DNA from: Saccoglossus kowalevskii
Lineage: Eukaryota > Hemichordata > Enteropneusta > Harrimaniidae
Length of the DNA stretch: 55,896 bases
Direction of reading: 5' to 3'
Assembly (NCBI RefSeq): GCF_000003605.2
Contig: NW_003143313.1
Span: 16,115-72,010, forward strand
This document shows, piece after piece, positions 1 to 10,016 of the stretch (positions are counted from its first letter, which is position 1; every line of letters begins with the position of its first letter). Made by a program: the position numbers and the translations under genes. The notes beneath the pieces were generated by a model that saw nothing but the letters and a program-made list of their open reading frames with translations, had not been told where the DNA came from and ran no database searches.

Positions 1-2100
1 TTGCTTAGAGAACCGCTCGTTGGACACTGTAACTGACACTGTGTAACTCAGGACGTTGAACCCTTTTCCAGAACCCTAACCCTATTGCTCAGTAATGTAA
101 TGTAATGTATTGCTTGCTTTTCCTATCGTTTTTTCTTACCGTTTTTTTGTGATGTTGAATTGTATGTATGTAGGCGCCCAGATCTTTGTTTCGAAGTGAT
201 ATTTAGTGACGTGCGAGGTCCTTTATAACGATTTAAGCGCGTTTCAGTGGACAAGTATTTGCAACACAGTGTTTTGAGTTTTGTGAAGTTTTATGGTGTT
301 TTAATGAGTTTATGAGTACGGATTATGATGGGGAAAGTAATGCCCCAATGAGTTTTTCAGAGTTTTGAGATTTGTCGATGTACAGAGATATCGACGTTTT
401 AAGAGTTGTTTTTGTTTATGTGTTGTTTTCCGGAATACTTCTGACGCTTTTTGAGTTGATAGCACCTTTGTAACGTTTTTTAATGTTCTTTTGGGATGAG
501 AGTTTGGTGCGCTTATATACGTATTGTTTGATAACGCAAGCTTTTGTTCATGATTGACAGGATTATATGTAACTTAGTAGTTTCTATCGTTTTAGTCTTT
601 TTCCCGTCTTTATTGCCAGAGAAGTAATGTATTATGAAAGCGAATTTGTCTTTGCATTCTGTTTCCACGCCGTATGACTTTGTTTAGATTAACGACTTTT
701 GAGTTCAGTTGAAGTTTATAAGCGTATATGACAGGAGTTTGATTAATAGCTTTTTTTTCATTGTTTATTAGTTACCGCTTTGCAATGCTTTAACCAAGAG
801 ACGCATCCCTGGTAATCCCTGACTTTCCCGATCCCGTACCTCAAGGGGACGCGATAGAGAGACGAGACGAGATTCCCCCCTGACAAGTGTGGAGAACCCA
901 GAGAGAGAAGATTTTCCCCCTGATAGAGCTATGGATGTGTCAAAATGATTTTAACAGATTTTGGGACAGTCAAAACTGCTGAAACATATATCATGTGAAT
1001 AAGATTAAAAAGAAACAGGCAGAACTTGTCCATTGAAAATAGTTTAGTTTATTTTTGGAATCAAGAAACACATTGTAGCAAAGTAGCAAGAGGCACGGAA
1101 ACATAATAAATTGATGTGCAGATACAAGGACTATTTTTTTGTTGCGCATATAAGGGGGTGGCCATTTTTCTCCTTGCTTAGTCACGGTTTTGTACTAGTT
1201 TGGTTATTGTTTACGCTGATAATAAGTTTGGTACGTTGCGTTCAATATCATTCGTTTCAGATTTCAAGTACACGCAATTTGTTGCTGTCGAAACATCCAT
1301 ACAGTCATGACGAAACCACAGAAACGTGGAAAAATAACACCGCCGTAATTGAACACAAAAACTAAGCCAAACGTGTTCTATACTACAGCTCCTTATATAC
1401 AACATGACAAAAACTCATTAACCGACGGAATTTATCGTAGTTGGGTTGTGGCACTCCAGTGTGGCAGAAATTTTATTCGCAGAACATCATATGAAATTCT
1501 TCTTTCACATCATTAACATATTTTACAGAATACATGTGCGTAATTTCGGTTTATCGTTTGTATTTCCATTCCGTGTTTGTTTACTTACATCGGAAACTCT
1601 CAATGTGAAAATTGAACTTATTCGTGTAGCATACAAACCCAAGCAAGACATGCATAGCCAAACCCACCCCAATAACCGACACAGCGACACAAGGTGACGA
1701 CGAGCATTGTCAATCTCCGCCCCACAAAACTGCCTGTTTCATGACGCCTGTCATACACCCAATACAAAGCCATATTCGCTGTATTTTTTACAATGGTTTC
1801 ACAATATTGGGATACTAAAATTTCAGAACAATAAAACAGGGTAGGCATTATAGATGCGTCATTAACTTCAAAGAGCGGATAACACAATTGTCTTCTTGCA
1901 ATTAATCGTAGACCTGATTTGTTCTGCCAGGGTTGCGACAGTTTTAACCACTTGTTTCTTGATGATATGAAAACCTCGTGTGATACGGATTAATTTGTAT
2001 TTTAGGTAATATATATTCAGGGTTTTTTTTGACACAGGGAATTTCAAGTAGGCAATTATAGCGTGTTTGCTGTAGAAGTTTGTAAAGCGTTTCAATAATT
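1..2100. other. gene-free AT-rich flank, nothing recognised
   Basis: No exon with both a plausible splice context and a recognisable protein was found on either strand. The open frames here are short, lack conserved motifs and are interrupted within about 80 codons. It may be 3' untranslated or intergenic sequence of a neighbour lying to the left, but nothing proves that. Confidence 0.4.
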
Positions 2101-2270
2101 ATTCAAATAGTTAAAGCGGGGGAGTCGTCACCTGCGCATGCGCCAGATGGCCATACGAAATGTATCATTTAATGGTAACCAATGAAGAGGTCTAAAATGA
2201 ACGTTAGATAAGATGCACGTAACAACATACCAATAGTGAGGGCGCTGTCCAAAAGATGATACAATTGGCA
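2101..2270. promoter_or_regulatory. possible promoter patch: NRF-1-like site with CCAAT boxes
   Basis: A palindromic TGCGCATGCGCC at 2133-2144 fits the NRF-1 consensus (YGCGCAYGCGCR) except at its last base. Two CCAAT motifs lie near 2178 and 2231. In animals this pairing is typical of TATA-less housekeeping promoters. No coding exon was recognised just downstream on either strand, so the target is unknown. It could be an upstream alternative start for CPEB1 or chance. Confidence 0.25.
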
Positions 2271-2654
2271 TCGCGTTACTTATTTGTTCGCGTTATTTGT
2301 TGTTCAAGTTATTTACAATTTGTCATCCTTTTGTTTTTATTAACAGTCGTGATTCAAGTTTTCTCTTCATCAAATCTCAGTCCCATTTAACTAGTTGAGA
2401 TATGAAACAGAAAAGAAACCAAAAACGATATCATCAAAAACAGTTCAGTGTGGGTCGTCATCAGCCTGACATGTAGGCGTGAGTGGCGCCTTCGTCGGCC
2501 GAACTAAACGGCCTCAGATCCCTACTGTGTGTGTTGGATTTGGAGCACCGCGGAGGGTGCAACTCATGCGACCATGTCAGACTAGTTGTCACAGTGGTCA
2601 CTCAAGAAAGACCGTGTTGTCATGCAGAGTTTATTATTTATAAAATGGGAAGTA

Positions 2655-2730
2655 AAATCTCACTTCGTGATCTCGCGTAATGCGTGAAAGTGAATCGGAA
2701 GTCTGCCTCAAAAATCGAACGATTTAATTT
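2655..2730 (+). repeat. partial copy of a CGAGATCTCGC-containing foldback repeat
   Basis: The stretch around GATCTCGCGTAATGCGTGAAA, followed by an AAAATCGAACGATTT-like segment, resembles the left part of the repeats at 7509-7790 and 29351-29706. Only the left end is recognisable, so this is a decayed or truncated copy. Confidence 0.5.
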
Positions 2731-2954
2731 TAGTTCAACTTGATTGTTTTTAGTTCAATGTCGATCTTTCAGATTTCATTCCAGTTGTGTAAATTGTATA
2801 CTGAAGTTGGCCCCGGATTTGGTTTCAATTCATTTTCGGGTTCGACTTGAGTGACAGCCTACATTCCCACGATGTTCCCATGTTTCTGTCACTTGATATT
2901 TTAAACACATGCGTTTTTAGGTAAGACGCACGTGTACTGATAAGAACAATTCGT

Positions 2955-3087
2955 TTAAAGGGCGGCAGTCGTCGTGCCGCGTTCTGTTCGATATGGGACT
3001 CATAGCGACGTAAACAACGCGTGTAAAATACATTGTTTATTTACATGAAGTTCGAACACGCGCTGCGCAACGACCACCGCGCTTTAA
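2955..3087 (+). mobile_element. TTAA-flanked palindromic MITE, copy A
   Basis: A 133-bp segment begins and ends in TTAA. Its ends are inverted copies of each other (TTAAAGGGCGGCAGTCGT against the reverse complement of CGACCACCGCGCTTTAA). The core contains ACAACGCGTGTAAAATACAT and TTGTTTATTTACATGAA. Five other clear or degenerate copies occur within 6 kb. TTAA targets are known for piggyBac-type elements, but these termini are not the canonical piggyBac CCY start, so the superfamily is an inference. Confidence 0.75.
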
Positions 3088-3594
3088 CTTACAAAACTTG
3101 TAGCCCCCCCCCCCCCCGTAGCCCCACGGTAACACGCCTCAGTATGGTCGCGACTACTGCAACTTGTGCTTAATAATATTAATATTCATATTATTATTTA
3201 TAGTTATTTTTATGCCGCAGCGGCAGTTTTGACATTGATGAAATACCCAGCTCTAAATAGGATTATACGACCAGCAAAACAACCATAGGTGGGTTTGAAA
3301 ATGGAACTCCGGAAGGAAGGAAAGAAATGGCCTTACCTACATTCACAGTCCTTTGATCTACCGATAATTCGACGTATGTTTATTGAGCCACGGACTACTC
3401 GTATAGCCTGTACGCCATGATATTCAAGTTGGTCATTATATAACTGTTCACCTGCTACAATTTCAATATGCAAATTTTATGAAAACATTGGCAACAGATA
3501 GTAACTTTTTCCGAAATAGAATTTCACTGAATGTTTTTGAAAGTTTGCAACTCTCGCCAAACACATATTCATAGATGGCGTGATGTTGCAAATT
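3088..3594. other. intergenic, no gene seen
   Basis: It contains a C homopolymer at about 3105-3117 and AT-rich sequence at 3168-3200. No coding signal was found on either strand. Confidence 0.5.
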
Positions 3595-3714
3595 TTAAAG
3601 CGCTACAATCTGGAGTCGCGCAGCGCGTGTAAACAAACAATGTATTTTCAGACTTTTACACGCGTTGTATACGTCCAATATAAAACACGGTGCGGAGTGA
3701 TTGGAGAGCTTTAA
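3595..3714 (-). mobile_element. TTAA-flanked palindromic MITE, copy B (inverted)
   Basis: This 120-bp copy lies in the opposite orientation to the copy at 2955-3087. TTAA is at both ends, and the core reads GTAAACAAACAATGTATTTT and ACACGCGTTGTATACGTC, the reverse complement of the copy A core. It is more diverged at its right end. Confidence 0.7.
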
Positions 3715-4047
3715 GTCAGATTTCTACCTCCATGGTCAGATGAAGCACCACGGATGTGGGCTCTTCTGGGAGATAAATTCCTCCCCGCAATAACATAATA
3801 TGATAAGCTAGACCATAGAGCTATACATCTCCTTTCCGGTCCATGGCCGGACGTTATATCTTCAAATAGACCGCCGACCCGTCCCGCCTACTCGGGCTTT
3901 ACAATGTATATATAAATAAACCCTGTAGATAAAAGTGACATATTTTTAGCTCTATGAAAATACTGAACATCACATGTGGCCACATACTGTGGAATACGTT
4001 GAAATAGCTGCATGCAATTTTAGCGGATTTGACTCATGGCATGAATC
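3715..4047. other. intergenic, with a CCATGGCCGG-type short palindrome
   Basis: The segment near 3833-3860 (CCGGTCCATGGCCGGACGTT) resembles the palindrome at 6535-6564 and is followed by a similar TTATAT stretch. No coding signal was seen. Confidence 0.35.
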
Positions 4048-4164
4048 TTAAAAGCGCGGCAGTCGTCGTGCCGCGTCCAGTGTTCGATAAGGGACTCATA
4101 GCGACGTATACAACGCGTGTAAAATACATTGTTTATTTACATGAAATTCGAACACCGCGCTTAA
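4048..4164 (+). mobile_element. TTAA-flanked palindromic MITE, copy C
   Basis: A 117-bp copy in the same orientation as the one at 2955-3087. It has TTAA at both ends and nearly identical GCGGCAGTCGTCGTGCCGCG and ACAACGCGTGTAAAATACAT blocks. The right terminal repeat is shortened to ACACCGCGCTTAA. Confidence 0.75.
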
Positions 4165-4337
4165 AGTATCGACTTGTCCAAGTAAGAATATACTTTCTGT
4201 TAAATTAGCTGCATCTTGAATTAGCAAAATTACAGATTAGCAAAATTAGCTAAAATAAATGCTAGCTAAAAAGACATGTTTTACATTAGTTAGTTTTTAA
4301 TGGTTAGAGACATTGATAACTTATTATAATTACTTGT

Positions 4338-4958
4338 ATTAGAGAGTTTAAGATTTGCGTACGTAACGGGAACGTAACGTGATGTTCTAATTGCGTTTGC
4401 GTTACGTTCTCGGGTGTCAGAAAACGATTAAGTACAAGCGCCCACAACGGGAACGTAACTGAAACCAGAACCATGTCAATCCGTCTCTCATTGGGCAAAA
4501 TAACTACCTAATAAAATTTGTTATGTCATTTCACGTCCGGAATCAGAATTAGTAGTTAGTTCACAGACATTTGACAGAGCTCTCACTATTTCCATCCACT
4601 CTGCTGAGGTCCTAGGCCTGTTTGCCGAATCCTCTTTTAGCAGATCAATGTCATGCGTTTTCACTGGGTATAAATGTCAGCTAAAATGCATCCAATATTT
4701 CTTATTTCATCATAAATATTCAAAAACACTCTAATATAAAACGTTTTATCAATGTCAATGAAAATTATTCAAAATTGACAACGAGAAAAGCTCTCGGAAA
4801 TCAACTACGAGTGAGTCAGTCACCTTGATCACGTTCAAAACGACTGCCGAACGACCAGGCAACCGATGACGTCATTGGTTTGTGCGGAGGTCATGCACAA
4901 AGCAGTGACGTGTCCGTTCTCGTTCCGTTCTCGTATGCGCATCTTAATGTCTCTAATG
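4338..4958. mobile_element. about 620-bp inverted-repeat element, non-autonomous
   Basis: The left end begins ATTAGAGAGTTTAAGATTTG. The right end, reverse complemented, begins CATTAGAGACATTAAGATGC. Both continue into related ACG-rich AACGGGAACG/AACGGAACGAG blocks, so the two ends form imperfect terminal inverted repeats. No transposase-like frame lies between them. A perfect CRE (TGACGTCA) sits at 4867-4874 inside. The superfamily is not assignable by eye. Confidence 0.45.
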
Positions 4959-6240
4959 TTTATATATTTCCGAGTCCACATTATGTTTAATTAGAATAAT
5001 ACAACTTGAACGTATACTGCATTCATGAGTGACCGGTCGCGCACAACGGCGACCACGAAGAGATACATTAGGCCGAAAAAAAAACTTATGTTGCCCTCAA
5101 GTCGGAAAATTTAAAAATTGGTCAGATTTTTTTTTTTTAAGCGACATGACTTTGGTAATTCATAATAGTTGATCCAGCTTTTGCTGTCATGCACACAGCA
5201 AACGTGTTCGCCATACCGCTGTACACACGATGACAAACCCGGAAGTGAGAATACTGACAGCACTAAAACAACGTGCATAAGCCGTCGTTTTGTTTGTGAT
5301 GTAGGCGGATAAGAGTTTTAATATAAAATGTCACGTTTTGTAAATTCAATAACATTTTGTGCATTTCATAAATTAAAAATTATATTTACTACAACAAACG
5401 TGTTGTTTTTGATTCAAAAAAATGTTTTTATTTAATTAAGAAAATACTTGGTGCGGCGATACTTTTAATATTGTGCATCAACTATCCGTCGATTCGCAAA
5501 TGTCAAAATGGCCTGAAATGGCAAAAGACGTGTTTGCTCTTCAGACAGTATTCGGAACATGACAGAAAAATACAGATCAACCAGAGGTTCAAAGTCGTCA
5601 CTTAAGCCCCCGGGGACCCTGGGGATCAAACAAATGATTTTTAGAGGAAACCCTTTTAACTGCTTAAAATGGTGAGTTTTTAATAATTGGGCCTATTAAA
5701 AAAAAACAAAACCGCCACCCGATATTTCATAATTTTCGGTCGGTCGCTGAGAACAACAAAACAATTTTTTTTACCTTACTTATGCATTAAGCGCACATAC
5801 GACGACTCGCAAAGCGGAAGAATAGCATAATCAAAATTAGTTGACGAATATTCTGAATTCTACAGCAGGGCTGTAATATCGTTTAATTAATTGATGACTG
5901 ATGACAGTTGATATAATAACTAGTCAGAATACTAGTACTCTCTGAAAAATAGACACTCCCGTGAGTGTCTGGTTGCCATGGAAACCACGTACAATTTTCT
6001 CAAACAATGTATGTACTAGATTTATAGACGATTGAACGTGCACGATTATGGTGGATTATGTCTGCGATTGTTGACACTTTCATCTAATGCATGACGAACA
6101 CATTCTCAAACTAACACGCTACATAATTTTAACTCTAAATATGCAAGATAACACCTAATTTGCACATTGCGGACAGTAGTGGCTATTGACATAGTACATC
6201 ACCTGGACTCGTAATATTCAAATTGCGATGTTGGCATTTA
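4959..6240. other. intergenic, no gene seen
   Basis: AT-rich DNA with homopolymer runs. Neither strand shows an exon-like conserved frame. Confidence 0.4.
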
Positions 6241-6243
6241 CAC

Positions 6244-6279
6244 TATATATAGTGAATGGTAACCTGTTGACATCAAACC
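6244..6279 (+). promoter_or_regulatory. TATA/Inr core promoter candidate for CPEB1
   Basis: TATATATAG starts at 6244. TCAAACC at 6273-6279 fits the animal initiator YYANWYY with its A at 6275. That puts the TATA box 31 bp upstream of the predicted start, which is the canonical spacing. The TATA box is itself part of the palindrome CACTATATATAGTG (6241-6254). Downstream is a 128-nt leader ending at an ATG (6403) in phase with CPEB1. The assignment is an inference from spacing and phase. Confidence 0.35.
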
Positions 6280-6402
6280 AAACTCAGCTCAGATTTTGTC
6301 GACAGCACTCAAGAGGAGAAACTGTCTGTAACAAAGGCGTTGTGTATTACTGATCTTTCGTCCGTCCTCAGGGGGAAGCAAATCACCTGGTATTATAGCA
6401 TC

Positions 6403-6417
6403 ATGCCGGTACAGAAG
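6403..6417 (+). CDS. CPEB1: candidate first coding exon of CPEB1 (MPVQK)
   Basis: ATG CCG GTA CAG AAG is followed by GTTTGT as a weak but usable donor. It would splice in phase 0 to the acceptor at 10016 (or 10004), giving MPVQK joined to DCRGDD or [10 protein letters not shown]. The next exon has no in-frame ATG until 10068, although similarity to vertebrate CPEB1 starts before that point. A short upstream coding exon is therefore needed, and this one lies behind a well-spaced TATA/Inr pair. Other first exons in the 3.6-kb intron cannot be excluded. Confidence 0.3.
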
Positions 6418-6534
6418 GTTTGTCCGTCTTCTTTACTGGTTGTCTGTCTTCTACCCACTTTAACGCCAATGTAAATCGATCGATGGTGAAAAGGACAAAT
6501 TGCCTGGCAGCAGTGCTCGCAGTTCCCAACTACG

Positions 6535-6564
6535 TCCGGCCATGGAGGTTACCTCCATGGTCCG
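6535..6564. repeat. short near-perfect palindrome
   Basis: CCATGGAGGT and ACCTCCATGG face each other across a single T, with flanking CCGG/TCCGG extending the stem. It may be the tip of a foldback repeat, because a related CCATGGCCGGACGTTATAT stretch is found near 3841. Confidence 0.5.
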
Positions 6565-6743
6565 GCTTTATATGTGGACGGGTCGAAGCTATCTCTAATG
6601 TTTGTCCCCAACATGTTCCGGGATAACTTACTAGTTGTTAATTTGGGACCTGGTCAGCGAAGCTAAGACAATCGCTGTTAAAGAAATAAAATATTTTTAT
6701 TTTCCTCCAGAAAATGTCATCCAATTCATTAGTAGAACTTGAA

Positions 6744-6835
6744 GTAGCATAGTCGCCACACCGCGTGTTGTTTGATATAGCCCCCCCCCCCACTGACGTA
6801 TACAACGCGTGAAAAACACTTACTGAATTCAAACG
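6744..6835. mobile_element. degenerate TTAA-type MITE fragment
   Basis: GTAGCATAGTCGCCACACCGCG followed by GACGTATACAACGCGTGAAA resembles the TTAA-flanked family at 2955-3087 and 4048-4164. It is interrupted by a C homopolymer and lacks clear ends. Confidence 0.4.
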
Positions 6836-7508
6836 AGTGGCCGTGGATATTCGGCATAAAATCAAGCAATGAAACTTGCACCCTCCATTAACTAATTTTG
6901 TATGACGTCATCGCAACATCTAACAGTAACTGGCTGATCGTCTTATTCGAACACAGACACTGTACTGTAGCGTTAATATTTCACGTAAACAATACATCCT
7001 ACAACGATTGTACAAGTCATGTGGGCCAATGTCGAACACTATTTTGTATTGCATGCTAACTATTTCCACTGATTGTTATTACCATGTAAATTGGGCTTTG
7101 CGACAAATCCAGAAATATTAGAACACTGCACCGTAGCTCTGTGCTGACGGTAGTTGTATCCATTAAATCGCCAAATCAGTCAATTTTTGTTTTCGTAAGC
7201 AACTTTACATTATTTTTTTGTGTGACGCGCCTATACATTTTAAACTACCGGATTCCGTTGAATAAGATCTCTTACGAACTGTTGGAAAATAGAAGGCGCG
7301 TGTGGTCCTTGGCCCTAGTGGGGTGGGGGGTTCTGCATACCAATTAGTAGGAATGCAACGTTGAGCCACAGTCAGTCTGATAGAGGGACTGTGATTGAAT
7401 CGACACTTTCCAGAAACTTCTATTTTATATATTTTTTGTAATCTAGATAAATTAGTCACAATGCATACGAGACGAAATAAACTCTCGAAACCAATATCTG
7501 AATGATTA

Positions 7509-7790
7509 GTTTTCTGACGTGCACTGCGAGATCTCGCATAATGTGCGAAAGGCGCGGACCGAACGCCTGCTACAAAAATTGAATGATTTAGATCAGTACC
7601 TTGAGATGTTCAGTTCAGCAAAATTGAGCACCAAATGTGTATAGCATATTATTTGGCGTGACCCCTCCCCCCCCAAAAAAAACTTTCCATTCAAGTTTGT
7701 CGAATACCACGCCACGCTACGGCCATTGTCTGTCCTGTTTTTGCATTCGATTTCATATAACTCTCTCTCATTTCTTCAAACGTCACGGTT
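7509..7790 (+). mobile_element. foldback repeat, GAGATCTCGC family
   Basis: It begins TTTTCTGACGTGCACTGCGA and contains an AAAATTGAATGATTT block, a GTGTATAGCATATTATT block and a GTCCTGTTTTTGCATTCGAT block. All are found in the same order in the better-preserved copy at 29351-29706. The right end is decayed. The poly-C/poly-A run at 7664-7682 lies inside it. Confidence 0.55.
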
Positions 7791-8015
7791 TGTTTTTCGA
7801 ATTTCGAATGGCATGTTTCTCACGAACAATCCAATAGAAATTTTTTTGGTGCTTTTTTTAACTTTCGAATAATGGCCCAGTCTATCATTTCCATGTAAGA
7901 TTTGTCGTCGTTTGTAGGACCCCGAGCTTATAATAGTCGGCCCCTTATTCCGTGCCAATTCCTCTAGGGATAGACATTCAGGTCATGCTGGCGGACAAGA
8001 TGTTTTTTTTTCCTC

Positions 8016-8133
8016 TTAAAATGCTACAGTTGTCGCCCAACGCGACTTTCGCGTAAACAATGTGTTTAAGACGCGTTGTATGCGTCGATATGGTTTTCAT
8101 ATCGAACAGGACGCGGCACGACGAATCAATTTA
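8016..8133 (-). mobile_element. TTAA-type MITE, copy D (inverted, decayed right end)
   Basis: The left end is TTAAAATGCTACAGTTGTCG, and the core has GTAAACAATG, ACGCGTTGTATGCGTC and ATATCGAAC in the inverted order of the family. The right end reads CGCGGCACGACGAATCAATT, so the terminal TTAA has been lost. Confidence 0.55.
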
Positions 8134-8516
8134 GTATTGGCCAGTATTGTATTTGATCCAACTCTACTGATTATTTTAGCGCGTTTTATTTTTTTTTGTT
8201 AATGAAAAGGATGAAGTTATCCCTCGTGTTCATTGCCAGCTTATTTTCCCCTGCATGTTCGTTCATTTATCAGTTAATGTTGAGATGTATATAACAATTA
8301 TGTATGTATTTGTCTTGTATTCTAAATACTAGTAAGTAGGATTGGCGGGGTATTAGACCACCACTCTCGCAATTTAGAAGTCAACTTCGTTTGAATCCGA
8401 ATAGCAGGCACAATCAAGATTGCATAAACTAAAGTGGAGAGGGAAAAAAAAATTTATCCGAGACGAAAATTTTGTAATATATATATTTTTTCAAGCGCCC
8501 CACCCACCCGACCCCA

Positions 8517-8650
8517 CTAAGCGCTACAGTCGTAGCACAGCGCGTGTTCGAATTTCACGTAAACAAAGCATTTTACGCGAGTTGTATTCGTCACTAGAAG
8601 TAGATCGCTACATAAATCGAACACGACGCGCCGCGACGCGACTGCTTTAA
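8517..8650 (-). mobile_element. TTAA-type MITE, copy E (inverted)
   Basis: A 134-bp copy reading CTAAGCGCTACAGTCGTAGC at its left and CGACGCGACTGCTTTAA at its right. The middle has GTAAACAAAGCATTTTACGC. The left TTAA has mutated to CTAA. It creates a spurious 76-codon open frame on the + strand. Confidence 0.65.
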
Positions 8651-8923
8651 CCCAATTAAAATGTGATATTTTTCATTGCAACAAGGTTACAAATTAGAAC
8701 CCGAATCTCAAAATGAGTTTGCTGCTTGACACCAGTACCACCCCTCCCGTTGGTGACAAAAATGTCGTTAATCATAGGAAAGTAGTTTCCAGTCAAATAT
8801 CCATTTTCAGATCTTGTAGTTGTACCAGATCCCAATCAGTGTCACGGTGCAGAAAACTTGACATCTCCAAATACGCCTCACAACACTAAATTACCCGGTG
8901 ATATCAGGCACTAAACACAAAAA

Positions 8924-9054
8924 TTAAAGGGCGGCAGTCGTCGTGCCGCGCCCTATTCGATATGGGACTCGTAGCGACTATACAACGCGTGTAAAATACA
9001 TTGTTTATTTACATGAAATTCGAAAACGAGCTGGGAACGACCACCACGCTTTAA
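8924..9054 (+). mobile_element. TTAA-type MITE, copy F
   Basis: A 131-bp copy with TTAA at both ends, in the orientation of the copy at 2955-3087. The GCGGCAGTCGTCGTGCCGCG and GTAAAATACATTGTTTATTT blocks are identical to that copy. It gives rise to a spurious 68-codon frame. Confidence 0.75.
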
Positions 9055-10016
9055 TGCAATCAAATCAGTACTGTGATTTAGTAGAGGGTAAAAATTGCAC
9101 ACTGCCAACTCAACAGACCCAGAAAGCAGACTTCAAGGTTCAAACTTGATACAAATGAAGCAATATGTTAAATTAGCTACAATTTAGACTTTTTCGGGTT
9201 AGGGATGCTAATCTCACAAAATGTCGCATATCGGTTGGACACTGAGCTGCGACGAACTAACTTATTTTGAACAAATGCATTAACGATGTTTACAACAGCG
9301 ACTCTAGTGAACACTCGTTTATGTCCCTAAGAGTTAATATACCACGCTATTTAGTTTATGAAATATTCCCTATCCGCCCGGGCCCACCGTCAGGTTGACA
9401 AGCCTGACCTACATTGAACACGTGTGAAATAGGCGCATATTTCTATTACCCGCGGAAAAGGAACATTCTATACATACTCTTTATCGTGCACAGTTGCCTA
9501 AATGTGCAAGTATACCTAAACGTTGCTAAAATCGCATTATTTTCCACTTTTTCGAAAAACTGAAATCACATGCTGAGCAGAAAGACGCAAAACAGTACTT
9601 TTCGATTTTAAAGTTCTCAGCGAGTTGGGGAAGCCCAATGAGCAAAAGTGGGACAATCGATTTTTTTCGCGGCCGTATTTCAGAATTTGAGCAATAATTA
9701 GTTCCGTCCATCGTAGTCGTTGTAGTATATGAACTAAGTCGCGAAGATTAAACAAGCATTTAATATCGAATGAAATGAAACAATTATCTGAACAAATTGC
9801 AAAAACGAACTGGCAAAGATATCGCAATTTATCAACCCCCACATGAAAAATGGTTGTGTCTGTCCTGCGTAGTCTGTAGGATGAGAATTAGCACGTGATA
9901 ATGATGCCAATGTATTTTAGTCTATAACACTGAGCAAAACCTGTGCCATGTTTTAGCCATTTTCTTCTAATCATGGCTTATTTTTGAATATTCCAATACC
10001 ACAGGGCTTTTCACAG
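9055..10016. other. 3' part of putative CPEB1 intron 1
   Basis: No exon-like conserved frame was seen on either strand up to the acceptor at 10015-10016 (CTTTTCACAG). Confidence 0.45.

Noticed and set aside
1868-2095. 75-codon minus-strand frame
   Set aside because: No motif, no splice context, AT-rich composition typical of random open frames.
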